In this document: positions 35,070-46,664 of the stretch, piece after piece
Layout: every line of letters begins with the position of its first letter
Position numbering within the stretch: position 1 is the stretch's first letter
Assembly: GCA_036429605.1 (NCBI GenBank)
Contig: JAVFKD010000002.1
Span: 3,472,001 to 3,536,000, forward strand
From: Cladobotryum mycophilum
Lineage: Eukaryota; Ascomycota; Sordariomycetes; Hypocreales; Hypocreaceae
Length of the DNA stretch: 64,000 nucleotides
Direction: 5' to 3'
Position numbers and translations under genes: made by a program
Notes under the pieces: generated by a model
What the model saw: the letters and a program-made list of their open reading frames with translations, nothing else
What the model was told of the DNA's origin: nothing
Databases searched by the model: none

Positions 35070-35704
35070 ACGACTTGACGCTATTGGATTTCTTCATCTG
35101 TGACACCACACAGATATTCTTCTACAACTATTTTTTGCTCTATTTTTCCACGGTTTAGGAACATGATGAGATAACTGCTTGAATGCTGGCAAGCTGCCAC
35201 TATAATATCATAATAATATTTTAGCTCACACTTTTCTGCAACCTCTTGTTGTTGTGAAGAGAAGAGAGCGAAAATGAAAGCGCTTCAAATGTACATAATT
35301 CAAGATTATGCGGGAAATTGTTTTGGGAAGGGCGGAAATGTGATGAGGGTGGGCTGGTGTTGTGTCTTTTTGGGGAGTTATCCGTTATTGACAACATGAT
35401 TATCCCTGCTGCTTGTTCCAGCGTTTCTCCTGTATTATATTTACCATGGAGTTTTTCGATGCGAGTCTTGCTTGGCTGGGTTGCGGTCTCCCGGCCCCTG
35501 AAACAGGATGAGTCCATGTATTAGTATGGGAACAAGAATGTCATGTAGAACATGGAATGGAAAGTCTGCGCTTTGGATTTGTTACACATTATCTAGCCTA
35601 TCGTGAACTGGCATTATTTCTTGGAGTTTTCTGACTTCCAAGAACTATATTTAGTGTACTCTGATCTCCGCCCTCCCAGCCCGAACAAGTGTTTCTATCA
35701 GCGA
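35070..35704. other. Convergent intergenic region
   Basis: About 630 bases, A/T-rich in the first half. The minus-strand ORF at 35221-35517 has no recognisable domain. Nothing else seen. Confidence 0.5.
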
Positions 35705-37221
35705 TCAAGTCTTGGAATCACCTTGATCAAAATAGTCCTCCTTGGTCACCCAAGCATTAAATGAGCTCAGCGAAGTAAGGATGGAACCGCCGGTCCACGC
35801 CGAGTACTGGCGTTGATTTTGTGCATATACTCTTATTGTACCCTGAGGGAGTAATTCTGATATCTCGAATCCAAAGCGGTTATAACATCCATTGAACAAG
35901 GTATTGCCACCGGCCTGTGGAGAGAGAAAGGAGGGGAGGGTTAGTGAGAGTGGTCCCTAATGGTTGGGGGGAGTATGCTGTCACGGGGCATTATCCTACC
36001 AGGATGACACTGTCTTGCATTGCCTGACGAAGTGTGTCGGGAAGGTCCTCGAGCGATTTGGCTACCAGATCCTGGATGCTCTCGTTGCTGCCGCCCTGGA
36101 AGAGCATTTCGGGTGTACGGAGGACCTCCTCGTCGAGGGTAATCTCGTTGCCATCGGGGAGTCTAAAGGTCTTGGGACCCTGTGTGTTGAACTGCCACGG
36201 AAAGTCGGCAACGGCGCAGCATGCTCTCTTGATGTATTCCACCATATACACGTCTAAATTGGGATTCGATTTGCTCGCTAAAAGCTCTTGGAGGCGTTTG
36301 GTCACAACGCGACCGCCAGTGGGCGATTTGCGTATGTTGGCTCGCTTGGCGAAGCCCTCCTCTACCGGCACTACTGAAGTGGATTCGCCAGAGTCAACGA
36401 CGAGACCTGTGGTTCTGCCGTTTGCGTAGAGAGCCAGCACCGGGGCGAGCTGGATGCTAACTGCTGAGACGCCCAGATCGTACAGAGCTTCGTATGCTGC
36501 CCTTTGGTTCTCCTCGGGGTTGAGGGGTGGCTCAGTGAGCATGACTTTTGCTCCCTCCGGATCCACATTTAGCTTTTCGAGGGAGTATTTCCAGAGAGCT
36601 GTCATCCTTTCCATGTCCCATTCGTCTCCATTGATGGGATGGCTGGCGGCTACGTTGCCGCCCTGGGCTTCTAGTACATCGTCGCCGACTATGAATCGAC
36701 TATTGTCTTGGTCGCTAAAGATGCGACGAACGGTTCAGTCAGGGGTTAGTATTGTGGGAAAAATAGATGGGGAAGGGCAGCTTGGGCCGGTTGTATTAAC
36801 AATAAGGAGCGCCGATTCTTACGCATTTGAGGAAACCGCTCTGACGATGGAAGCTAGGGTGATATGATCAATAACTGTTTTAGGCTGGGCATACCTCAAG
36901 CTTGCGAGGCAAATTAGAGGGGACTATATATGGAGACAGTATCGACTTACGGAACACGAGACTTGGGGAATCTTGGCCGGCAATGCCTGCCTTTATGAAG
37001 CCTGAGCTGCAACCGAGAGCTGTTAGTGGTGACAACAACTATCTACTCCCCTGGCGATTCTGGAAGGTCTAGGCAACCCCGGGGTATTGTATACGTGCCC
37101 ATTGTCTATAACTACAGTAGGTCCATCTTCATCTGTACATCTATGTGAGTATTGTGGAATAGTACCTAGTAGTACCGGGGCAAGGGGGGATTATAGATGT
37201 TGGTGATCGCTTACTTGACAT
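35705..37221 (-). CDS. Divergent actin-family protein
   Basis: Six exons by hand: 37221-37215, 37132-37099, 37006-36951, 36853-36823, 36714-36000, 35914-35705, totalling 1053 nt and 350 aa. The actin nucleotide-binding core is intact: 'VVIDNGSGFIKAG' (phosphate 1), 'LVVDSGEST' (phosphate 2), 'ALYANGRTTG' and 'VILAGGNTLF' (adenosine), and the C-terminal 'YSAWTGGSILTSLSSF' is actin-like. It differs strongly elsewhere: subdomain 2 is about 9-10 residues shorter around the D-loop, the position of the methylated His in 'YPIEHG' is Asn ('HPINGD'), and the last residues (KEDYFDQGDSKT) are not actin's. It does not match any numbered Arp that I recognise. The intron between exons 2 and 3 needs a GC-AG donor (GCACGT). 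Probably a functional, fast-evolving paralogue. Confidence 0.88.
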
Positions 37222-38389
37222 GGTGATGACGGATTGTTAGGGACTGTAAGAAAAAAACGAGAACAATATGTAAATGCGAGAAAAAACACGAAGAAGCTGG
37301 ATGTAATCGAGTTCAGATATGCGAGGAAAAGCTGGCATGCTTTCAATTTATATTCCCCTCTCCATGGCCATGGCACGAAATATGCATGACTTTAAGCTTC
37401 TTCAGTAGCGTAAGAAGGCTGACTGTTCCACACATGCCGTAACAAGCAACCTTGGAAGCCCCAAAAAGGATTGTCTAAGAATTAATTCTGGTTAATAAAA
37501 AGAAAGATATTATGGCGTTACCATTGCGCCCCCCCCCCCCCTTCCCCCGCTAATACTGAAGAAATGTAGATTTTATTGTTTACGTAGAAGCAGGCTGTGG
37601 TTGGTGCAAGGCAGATTGATAGCTAGTGTGTTCATAGCTGAAGCCCTCGTCGCCTTTTTTGATGTGGCTATGGGCGGCGAGGGGGAGAAAGCACTAAGCC
37701 ACAGATGAACTAGAAACCAGCTGATGGTATGAAATTTACGATTGATGAAGAAAGAGGACATATTAGATAGATTATGAGGAGGGGGGCGTTGTATAGATTT
37801 GCGCATCACGAGTCTGTCTCTCCTCAGATGGTATGTATTGACGCTTGAGTCTTGAAGATGCATCGACGTCGGCGATTGTAAGCACTTGGGCTTAGCTACT
37901 GAAGCCTCAAGGAGCATTTTACTATAGGAACCAAACCTTTGGTGTTGGCCTTTTGTATAAACTAGGTAGTCATCCTTATGAGCCCGGACTTCAAGTTGCC
38001 TGTCTCCCTTTGAGTCCTAATCATATCATTCTCGCCCATGTCAATGAATCTGTCTAGTCTAATCCGTTACAGAGTAGCCGATTGGTCTATAATAGCTTCT
38101 ACTTGCTTTTGTCAAGACAGGCATCACTCGAAACAGATAGATTTGCGCCTCGCTCTAAATGACCCATAACCTTATGGAAATTGAGCCATAATGTTACAGT
38201 AAGAAACCTTTAATAGATTGGCTACCTTTTAAGTGAAAGAATACCACATTGTATGAGTGCCGGGGTATAAGTGGGAACTTGTAGACCCTGGTCTGAGTTT
38301 TCCACCGACTAGCGTGTATGGGGATAGCTTCATCCACAGGTTCACAACCTCACACCCAAACCAAGATAAAAAAAAACACCAAAAAAAAG
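37222..38389. other. Intergenic upstream of actin-like gene
   Basis: Contains a C13 run at 37529-37541. The ORF at 37573-37917 (minus) has no recognisable similarity. No gene supported. Confidence 0.45.
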
Positions 38390-38508
38390 ACATACAACAG
38401 CCGGTGTTCGCTGGTGGTCACCCACCCAACTACTAATCTGCCGGTCAAGGGCTTGACTATGGGAGAGCGGACGGGATCCCGTATATTCCATTGCCTGTGG
38501 TCGTATAT
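38390..38508 (-). rRNA. 5S ribosomal RNA, divergent variant
   Basis: 119 nt, the same length as the other copies and identical to the 1590-1708 copy through the internal control region and 3' half. Nine substitutions fall at position 2, position 12, and in the two strands of the helix formed by bases about 14-21 and 61-69. Three of the base pairs change on both sides together (U-A to G-C, C-G to G-C, U-A to A-U) and one becomes a mismatch. ATAT is found at -29 and a T-rich stretch follows. It is likely a real 5S isotype and not a decayed copy. Confidence 0.8.
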
Positions 38509-38587
38509 GTCTGGGAATAGCTTCATCCGGTTGATATGTACCCGATGTCACAGCCCCCACTAGAAACGAAAAAAAAACCCACAAAAA

Positions 38588-38706
38588 ACATACAACAGCC
38601 GGTGTTCGCTGATGGTCACCCACTCAACTACTAATCTGCCTCTCATTGGCTTGACTATGGGAGAGCGGACGGGATCCCGTATACTCCAATGGATATGGTC
38701 GTATGT
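38588..38706 (-). rRNA. 5S ribosomal RNA
   Basis: 119 nt, differing from the copy at 1590-1708 at only three positions (A to G in the loop after GGA, G to A in GGGTGGG, C to T in ACCACC). The internal control region is intact, TATG lies at -29 and a T tract follows the 3' end. It lies 198 bp upstream of the variant copy in the same direction. Confidence 0.92.
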
Positions 38707-39399
38707 GCCTGAGAATGGCTTTCATTTGGTTCATATCCAGTAACACATTGCTCGGGCCCCGCGGATCTGCTGCCTGACATTATCATTTTCAAAGCACTTG
38801 AAAAGCTTCATGTCTTGTCTCTGATGAGGCCCGCCCTGTATACCGATGACGCCCCGACCACTACCCTTCTCCCATGTCACTGCGGGCGAGGATCCAGGGT
38901 GCTTCGCCGTGGATGGGGCCCGCCGGTATCTCGGCCAGCCTACCTACAATCTGGATCCATCGGAGCAAGAAGATCTCCGACAACTTCAAGAAAGCATCGT
39001 AACAACTGAAAATTGCTTCATCCTACACTGCATCTACGCCCCCGTACACGCTGCGTGTGGCCCTGCGCACTACGAGTATAGGGGGGCCTGAAAAAGTCAA
39101 GGTCACTCTCGAGCAGTTGTAGGCATTTTCTGAAGTTTCCGTATGTAGAAGGCGAAGATGTAGAAACAGGCGAGTAGCAGGACATTAGCACGTCATCGTC
39201 TCGACTTTGTTGAACCAAAAGCCGAGGTCGAATTCTCTGCGGGGATAATACATCCAAGGCATCGAATAGATCTTCAACGTGAGCATGTTACACTAATACT
39301 GGACTTGATACTTTCGGCCGGATGCTACTGTCTAGGCATGAAGTTAGTAACACATCAGACACTCGCCGCTGTTATTAGGGGTCCAAGGCTAGGCTTTCT
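38707..39399. other. Intergenic, 5S pair to PKS relic
   Basis: Overlapping short ORFs on the plus strand (38815-39091) have no recognisable family. It may hold further decayed polyketide synthase sequence downstream of the ER fragment, but I cannot identify a KR or ACP. Confidence 0.4.
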
Positions 39400-42300
39400 C
39401 AATATCTCGTAGGGTATCTTCGATCTCGTTTATGGAGGAACAGACGGGACCATTGCCCCCTCTACGTTTCACTCCCATGTTTGCTGTAGTAACTCGCTGC
39501 TCAAGGAGTTGATGATCACGTCGACCCCCGCGCCATTTGTTGCAGACATGATGTCATCCCTGAATTCAGGGGTGCGGCTCGAGAAGATATATTTTTGGGG
39601 GATACCAAACGTCTTTTGCAGAAAGTCTCTCTTTGACGGGCTGCTACTGTAACGAATATTTGAGCTCTCAAGCATTGTGCGGGCACAATGCACGCCTGGC
39701 CAACGGCTTCGAGGCAGCGTGAATAAGGATGCTTTCGCCTTTCTTCTTCTTTTTTCATCCGTGCGGCATGCATGATTGCCATGATGGAAGTGATGTATGC
39801 GACTGGAAGTCCCGCCGCGTCTGAATTGCTCTTATCGTCAGGGACCTTCCATGCGTTCAATGACTGCATCCGCATATGAGTCGCAAAGCAGCCCCCCCGA
39901 GACAACAATAAAAAATGCGGTCTCCCAACTGTAGATGAGCTATGCGAGAACCAGTACGGACGACAATGCCGGCGCCTTCAAAACCAGGAGCACTGCATGG
40001 GACTGAACCCAGGATAATGAGGAGGTCGCGAAAGTTCACTACAGGCGCCTTAACACGGGCAAGGATATCATTATCGCCCAAGGGCTATTCTAGGACGTTG
40101 GCCCCGCGAAAGTAAATGGAGTCAGGACTACCAACGCTATCAACTGTAGGCTCGGGTGAGCCTTGGCCTTGACGCGTATTTTGTATTTTTCTCAATGGAA
40201 CCCCTGATTCAGAGGCAAATGTTTCTCTTGCCCCTTTCATCTGTCGTAGGCGAGGCAAATGTAGCAGAGTGCTGCACGATTCAATTGTCGCCAATACCCA
40301 AGCTCATCCCCATCCACAGGATCAACTGGAATGAGACTGCCTAGATCTTCGGCGTTGGCAAAGTCTAAGCTAGGCATCAGTTCCCAGCGGTGGCACGACG
40401 GTAGGCTCAAAGCCGAACCAGGCGGTAGATCGGAACCCCATCGACTCCCATTCGATAATAGGAACAAGCCCGCCCTCAATCCCAGCGAAAAAGCAGCTGT
40501 TTCTGTAGTCAAATTTCCGACTTTGGGATCGTGATTTATCCGGCGAGTAATGCTAGTAAAACGCTGCTTGTCGATAGACTGGATCCTATTCGAGATTCGA
40601 AGTCGGCTGATATAGTTGGGTATGTACAAAGATTTCGTCCCGTTAAAATGTTGAAAAATTTTTAGGCAATGGAGGAATGTGTCTGTAGTTGGAGGATCGA
40701 CGGATGTAGGCAATCCGTATGGGTTTGGATTGGAGAGATCCATGGCACGCAGCTCGATCTCCGTAATGGCCCAGTCAGGCCCCTCCCATATTGTTCTCAT
40801 TCTTCGAAATGAAGGTCTATGTAGCATTCCATCTCCAGACTACGCCTGACGTGTAATTCTCAGACAACGATACTTGACGGGATAGTGGGGTTGACTCTTC
40901 TTACGGCTTCTATTGACATTGATAGGTAGCCTGTCATGGGGAACACGATGCTTCTAACTACGCGATCTCGGATCCACGGCATGTCGTCGAGGGTAAAGAC
41001 TTGTCTGGATTTGTGCTCACTACCGTCTCCATATGGACTCTTCCATCCAAGAAGCGGATCATATGGCCCGCCTGGATGCAAATTCGCCTCTAGGATCCGT
41101 GACTTGTGGACATGGCGCGCAGATTTATCCCACGTATATGCCGGAAGATTGGTAAGGACTTGGTCTTTATGATGGCTAAGGAGATTGACTGCTGGGAGTT
41201 GAATTAGAGCTCCCATGGAGAACAAAGACCCTGCAAGGCTTAAAATCGCTTCATCGTCACCTGTTCCACGCACTAAGGAGGGAAGGTAGACAGATGGTAC
41301 CTTGGGCTGGTGACCATGCTGGCAAAGCCCTTCCAGCGTCTGCTTGATTGGGCTCTTGAGAGTGGAATGTGGACCGATCTCCAAAATGATATTCTGAGTT
41401 TTGGTAGTATCTTGGATGAGTTTGACACCCTCGTTGTCGGGTGTTGAGAAGATGCTTTCGAGCGCACCCATGAATTTCACAGGCTGAACGAGGGTTTTAA
41501 CCCAGTATGATGCATTCACAGTGCCCACATCCTCGGCATGGCTAGTAACGGAAGATACAAAGACTGGATCAGTCTTGTTGTCGGCAGAAGATAGAACTTT
41601 GGACTTCCCATCACAAAAGGGCATGATTGATGTGAGATAATCACCTGCTACTTGTTCCATATGACGGGAGTGATAAGCCAGGTTGACCATTAACTTGAGG
41701 GCGAAGAGACCAAGAGTGCCTGCTATCTGACGTATAGTCTCTATGACCGATTCATCTCCTGAGATGGTCACGCTCCGTGGAATGTTAATGGCGGCAATAG
41801 TCGCACATCCGTGTTCGTTCATCTCAAGTATGGCTGATGCTTCATCGGAACCTACTCCAAGAGCTAGCATGGCTCCTTTCTGGCCATATTCTTGGGCCAG
41901 CTTAGTAGCCACTTGACCACGAAAATATGCAATCGCTATTGTTGATTGTAAAGAGATTAAATTTGAGGGAAATGCGGCAGCAATCTCCCCGCTACAATGT
42001 CCCGTGACGGTTGCCGGTGAGACTCCCCACGATTTAAGGAGGGATACTAGAGCAACCTGGAAATTGGGTGGCGACGCACGCAGGCTGGCTGATTTCAGTG
42101 TCATTAACCCGTAATTCATCATCTTATTTTTTTAGACCCTCACCCACCCGACCTTAGTACCAGTTCCATGGCCCTAGTTCATAACTTGGCATGTAGAAAG
42201 ACATATGGATGTGATGGGAACAATGCAGAGACGTCCTTACCTCTACAGCGGGTGTTTCAGAAGGACCTAAGCCACCTTCTTCGTGTACCCTCAAAAGGAG

Positions 42301-42663
42301 ACTCTCCCGAAGAACCCTACTTGGCCTAGTAATTCCTTTTAGTCGACCGGAATAATTGCAGACAGGGTTGCGGATCACTGCGCGGATCGGATCAGCACAC
42401 TCGATTGCATCCTCAAGACGCTTGATTAAGAGCACTGCACCACCTTCATCTCTCCCGAACCTCGAGGCTTTTGAACCATAAGAGAAAGATTTACAATGAG
42501 AAGCCGAGTCAGTCTCGTGACCCTTGTGAGCTCTGGGTATCCTAACATAACTTGCAGTTAAGGCAAGACCAATAAATCCCAGCCATAATGCTGCAACAGG
42601 GATCATCCACAGGATATCTATATGGAGGTGCGCGTCGAGAGCAAAAATACAGCGAGCATCCAA
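39400..42663 (-). pseudogene. Relic of a highly reducing polyketide synthase
   Basis: Fragments appear in the order of an HR-PKS, in different frames and separated by stops. A truncated ketosynthase piece is at about 42600-42200 ('SKASRFGRDEGGAVLLIKRL', 'GRLKGITRPS') without its N-terminus, active-site Cys block or C-terminus. An acyltransferase is at 42122-41200, where the usual GHSxGE reads GHCSGE, so the nucleophile Ser is replaced. A dehydratase start is at about 41080-40860, with the catalytic His position changed to Arg ('IRDRVVRSIVFP') and then stops; more DH-like sequence is at 40827-40240. Enoylreductase pieces are at 40130-39470 ('NFRDLLIILGS', 'ATNGAGVDVIINSLSSEL'). No KR or ACP is seen. 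Internal deletions, several frameshifts and lost catalytic residues mean this is a true pseudogene, not a sequencing artefact. Confidence 0.9.
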
Positions 42664-44987
42664 GTGTGGGGTATATTGGCTTCCATCAATAGATCACATT
42701 GTGTCCAGGAAACCTCATCTTGAGATGCTGAGAATAAAGGCATTGAACTCAAGGTAAGGGGTAGCTTTAACGAGACCCCATCTTATTTACCAACTAGGGC
42801 CGCCTCCGAATCCCAACCTTGATCAGTCCATAACGAAAATGCTTCGCCTTGGAGATAGCCATCGGTATGATATCCAACTTATATGAATAGCTATATGGCT
42901 GTTAATGTTCTGGGCATATTAGCCAATTTAAATGGCCTAATAACCAAGGTATAAATGCGTGTCGACACAAGGGCAAAAGATGTTGAGCATGAATAGACGA
43001 ATCTATAACGTTGTTCCACGATATTCAGTCAATTTGCTCATATGAGCGACAAAAGAAAATAACGACTATGGTGTCTAGTAGGTAATGAGTATCAGACTCC
43101 TAAATTGATGCCCAGTTCATGATATCCTCCTCTCAATTAGGAATCTCTAGCTATGCGAATTTGTCACAGATGCAAGAGGAGGAGAAAAGAAGCGGCTCAT
43201 TTGACGCCCATAAATGAGTTCCATTTGTTTCTGCTGTCTTCCATGATTACTGTGACCAGATGCCGCCCGATTTATCAGCAGACTGCACGATAGACGGGAA
43301 GGGAGATAACTACAAGACAAAGTAGAAGATTCCTATTCGCCTTGCTCTCTAGAAATGTGTGCTTCTTAAAAACTTGGCCGGTTTGCGAAGCCTTGACCTT
43401 GGTCATCAAAAGTGTCGAGGATTTAATCGAAACATGGACTGCCGGATCACCCATAGCCGGTGGTCGGCTTTTTCTTCCACTTCCTGGTCACCTTATCTCG
43501 GTGCGAGGAGACCTTGACTCGTCAACACGATCAGGATAGACAACGGGTCATTTTTTTTTCATGATGATAAGTGCTATTGGAATCTCGGCATGTCCGAATA
43601 GTGACACGGGTCGTATCTTGAACGTATTTTATCTCATGAAATCGGGTTGACTCGTCTATTCCTTGCCAACTTGTATGAGATGAAAGATGGTACATGCTTC
43701 ATGCAATCTTGAGGTAGATTCATTCTATGCCATATTACGATGGAACTTGGCATGAAAGTTCCGCAACGAAGCATGCATGAGCCGAGACAATCAGGATATA
43801 CACTAGCTAGAGAAAACGGGCGTTTTGCATTCTCGGATGATGGTTGAAGAGGCTCCCATCTCTGAAGGCTTGCAGGTTAATATCTGTTCATGACGGGAGA
43901 GAAACGAGCTCTGCCTCGGAGAGTGGGACGACAACCTATCCGTCTATGAATCCATGTGATAGTGGAGACATGCTTAAATGTTTCATCTCGTATCTTTGCC
44001 AATCCGATGCAAGGAGATACTAGTATTGCTGAGATGATGACAAAGATAGAGATAGAGATTAGTGATCGAGACGGAAGTGATGGAACATCATCTATATCGA
44101 GGTCCGGCTGCGTGCAACGTCAGTCATGCTGCCCACGCCCTTGGAGCGATTACCTGGTATTTACACGCGTCCAATAAGCCATGACTGTTTCCGAGTGCAT
44201 CTCTATCATATCTGATGATGTGATGATCTGATAATCTAGTGCACCTAGACCTTGTGTGTATTCTATACTTGTCAATCCTGCCGAAAACACCTATCCCAAT
44301 ATCGATCAAGACTTATCTCATGATAGCGACGTCATAGAATAGCCTTTATACACGGTATATTCCATCTGCAAAGATAGAATTCCACGGTAGTCATGGGACT
44401 ATACATGTAAGCATGGGAGAGGCAAGGCGGGCCGTGATGGATACTAGGTGATTGGACTACCCTTCACGATGCTACCTAACCCTACAGGATAGCCACCCGG
44501 ATACCTCTTCGTGATTGGTGCTGACCGGCGGTTAGTCAAAAAAGCAACAACACATTAAGTCGTTTCTGTACATATGGAGTAGTTTTACACCGGCAGAGCA
44601 TGCACGATGGATCATGGGGAGGGAGGGAAATGCCTGGGCAGGCGGGATGCGACATGGAAGCCATGTCCCAGGTTGGTTACGACCGGCAGAATGACCATAT
44701 CGCTTAGACATTAGCAAGCTATATCGGAGATTCAGGTGCGGAGAAAAGAGGAGAAGGTGAAGCGGAAGAGAAAGACATTAAGAGGCAACATCTGCCTGTT
44801 TTGTCCCCTTCCATTAAACCTCAAGATCTCCAAGGTCCACTCTGTACCCTTCTCTCTCTCTCTCTCTCTCTGCTCCATTAGGTAGCGGGCTCAGCCGAGG
44901 CTCTTCAGTTCTCCCAGCCCTATCCCTTATCCCATCCTCCTCTTCTTCACCGCTTTATCGATACCCGCCAGCTCGCCGGACCACATA
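42664..44987. other. Large intergenic region upstream of the amidase
   Basis: About 2.3 kb without a supported gene. Short ORFs (43342-43539, 43956-44177, 44124-44309) lack recognisable similarity. A (TC)n microsatellite at about 44850-44872 sits in the probable amidase 5'UTR. Confidence 0.45.
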
Positions 44988-46664
44988 ATGTCTCACCCCA
45001 GGCAGCTTCCCACGGTGCAAGCAAAGGCTCTCGTCACCGGCACCCCAGAATTTGAGGCGTTGCGTAAAACGCTTTTCGAGGAGTTTGCCTCCAAAGTTCC
45101 TCCGGAGCTTCGTCTTCCCGAAGAGCTCATCAGAAACCCACCTACCAATGTCACCGGCATCCCTCGAGAATCTGGCATCTTGTCGCCAGCCGAGGTTGAC
45201 ATTACTGAAAAATACGATGCCACTGCATTGGCTGCTGCAATCGCCTCCAAGGAGCTGACTGCGGTTGCGGTTGCTACGGCTTTCGCCAAGAGAGCCATTA
45301 TTGCGCACCAGCTAACATCTTGCTTGACGGAATGGTTCATGGACGAGGCCATTGAGACGGCCAGGGCTCTGGATGAGCACCTTGCAACCACCGGAGAGAC
45401 GGTCGGTCCTTTGCACGGCGTGCCCGTCAGCATCAAGGAGCATATGCCAATGGCTGGGCATTGGTCAGGCTTTGGCTTCTTCGATACTCGAGTCAAGGAA
45501 ACAAAAGACTCTGATATGCTTGCCATACTGCGGGCCGCTGGCGCTGTCTTTTACTGCAAGACCAACCAGCCTCAAGCCATCATGCACCTCGAGAGCTGCT
45601 CAGGCTATTGGGGCCGCACCTTGAACCCGCATAACATCTATCTCTCAGCAGGTGGATCGTCCGGAGGCGAAGGTGCCCTCGTGGCCATGCGAGGATCCGT
45701 TCTTGGCGTTGGTTCCGATGTTGGTGGAAGCGTTCGCGGTCCCGCGGCCTATAGTGGCATCTTCGGCTTCAAGCCCACTTCGTATTCTGTTCCGACGAGG
45801 GGCTTTCTTCCGGGTGGTACTTTGACCGAATTGAATGTTCTCGCTTCTGCGGGACCAATGTGCGCAACACTACGAGACATGGACTTGTTCATGTCCGTCG
45901 TGTCAGCCGCGAAGCCATACATGAATGACCCTCGGGTAATTCCCATCTCCTGGACGGGCCTCAACACAACGCCAAAGCCTGGCCCTCTCAAAATCGGCAT
46001 TATGCTAAACGACGGCTTCATCACACCACAGCCACCAGTCGCTAATGCGCTGAAGTGGGCAACGTCAAAGTTAGAGGGGTTCCCAGATGAATTCTCAGCC
46101 AAGACCTTTACGCCTTATAGAGTGGCTGATGCGATGAGAAGCCTCAGTTTGGCATATGGGCCAGACGGCGGCAGGGCTATCAGGGCGCACCTAGATTCCA
46201 CTGGGGAGCCTGCGCTGCCTCTGACCGACTGGCTCTTGGGGTTTGTCGATGGTGTGGACCTGAGCAAGGAGGAGCTTTTGCAACAGAGAGATATCCGTAA
46301 CGAGTTCCGATGTGACTTTGTCCGGCATTGGAACTCTCACGATATCGACGTCCTCATCTGCCCCGCCTTTGTTGGACCCGCGGCCCAGCACGACACCTCC
46401 TTTTACTGGAACTACACTGCATTCTGGAACTATGTCGACTATCCCGCCGCCTCCATTCCCACCCCGATCAAGGCTGGCAAGAAGGGAGAAGAAAAGTATG
46501 CGAGCAGTGAGGTTTTGGGCCCGCAGGATGAAAAGGTTCGAGGTTTGTGGGAGAATGGAGACTTTGAGGGAGCGCCCATCAATCTGCAGATTGTAGCGAG
46601 ACGGTATCATGACAATGATTTGTTTGAGGCTTTGGCTAGATTGAAGAAGGTCTTTGATCTATAA
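44988..46664 (+). CDS. Amidase (amidase-signature family, AmdS-like)
   Basis: Hydrolyses a carboxamide to acid and ammonia; substrate unknown (acetamidase-type enzymes serve nitrogen scavenging). Intact 558 aa, no intron. The Ser-Ser-Lys triad is visible: Lys150 in 'GVPVSIKEHMP', cis-Ser at 224/225 in 'GGSSGGEGAL', nucleophile Ser248 in 'GSDVGGSVRGPA'. The usual start for the family is kept, with an N-terminal helical region before 'ITEKYDATALAAAIASKELT'. No signal peptide, so cytosolic. It stands between the PKS relic and a P450, head to tail with neither; the neighbourhood suggests a possible metabolic role but nothing proves it. Confidence 0.94.
   Translation: MSHPRQLPTVQAKALVTGTPEFEALRKTLFEEFASKVPPELRLPEELIRNPPTNVTGIPRESGILSPAEVDITEKYDATALAAAIASKELTAVAVATAFAKRAIIAHQLTSCLTEWFMDEAIETARALDEHLATTGETVGPLHGVPVSIKEHMPMAGHWSGFGFFDTRVKETKDSDMLAILRAAGAVFYCKTNQPQAIMHLESCSGYWGRTLNPHNIYLSAGGSSGGEGALVAMRGSVLGVGSDVGGSVRGPAAYSGIFGFKPTSYSVPTRGFLPGGTLTELNVLASAGPMCATLRDMDLFMSVVSAAKPYMNDPRVIPISWTGLNTTPKPGPLKIGIMLNDGFITPQPPVANALKWATSKLEGFPDEFSAKTFTPYRVADAMRSLSLAYGPDGGRAIRAHLDSTGEPALPLTDWLLGFVDGVDLSKEELLQQRDIRNEFRCDFVRHWNSHDIDVLICPAFVGPAAQHDTSFYWNYTAFWNYVDYPAASIPTPIKAGKKGEEKYASSEVLGPQDEKVRGLWENGDFEGAPINLQIVARRYHDNDLFEALARLKKVFDL

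Larger units (their letters stand above)
38390..38760 (-). repeat. Tandem 5S unit duplication (198-bp period)
   Basis: Both minus-strand 5S genes share upstream flanks: GAATAGCTTCATCC-like sequence 10-25 bases upstream is found beside both copies, and a third partial match (GGGATAGCTTCATCC) lies just downstream of the variant at about 38322-38336. This indicates a local tandem duplication of gene plus promoter. Confidence 0.65.

Noticed and set aside
38815..39091. Short plus-strand ORFs as a gene
   Set aside because: Two overlapping frames with no recognisable family beside a pseudogene.
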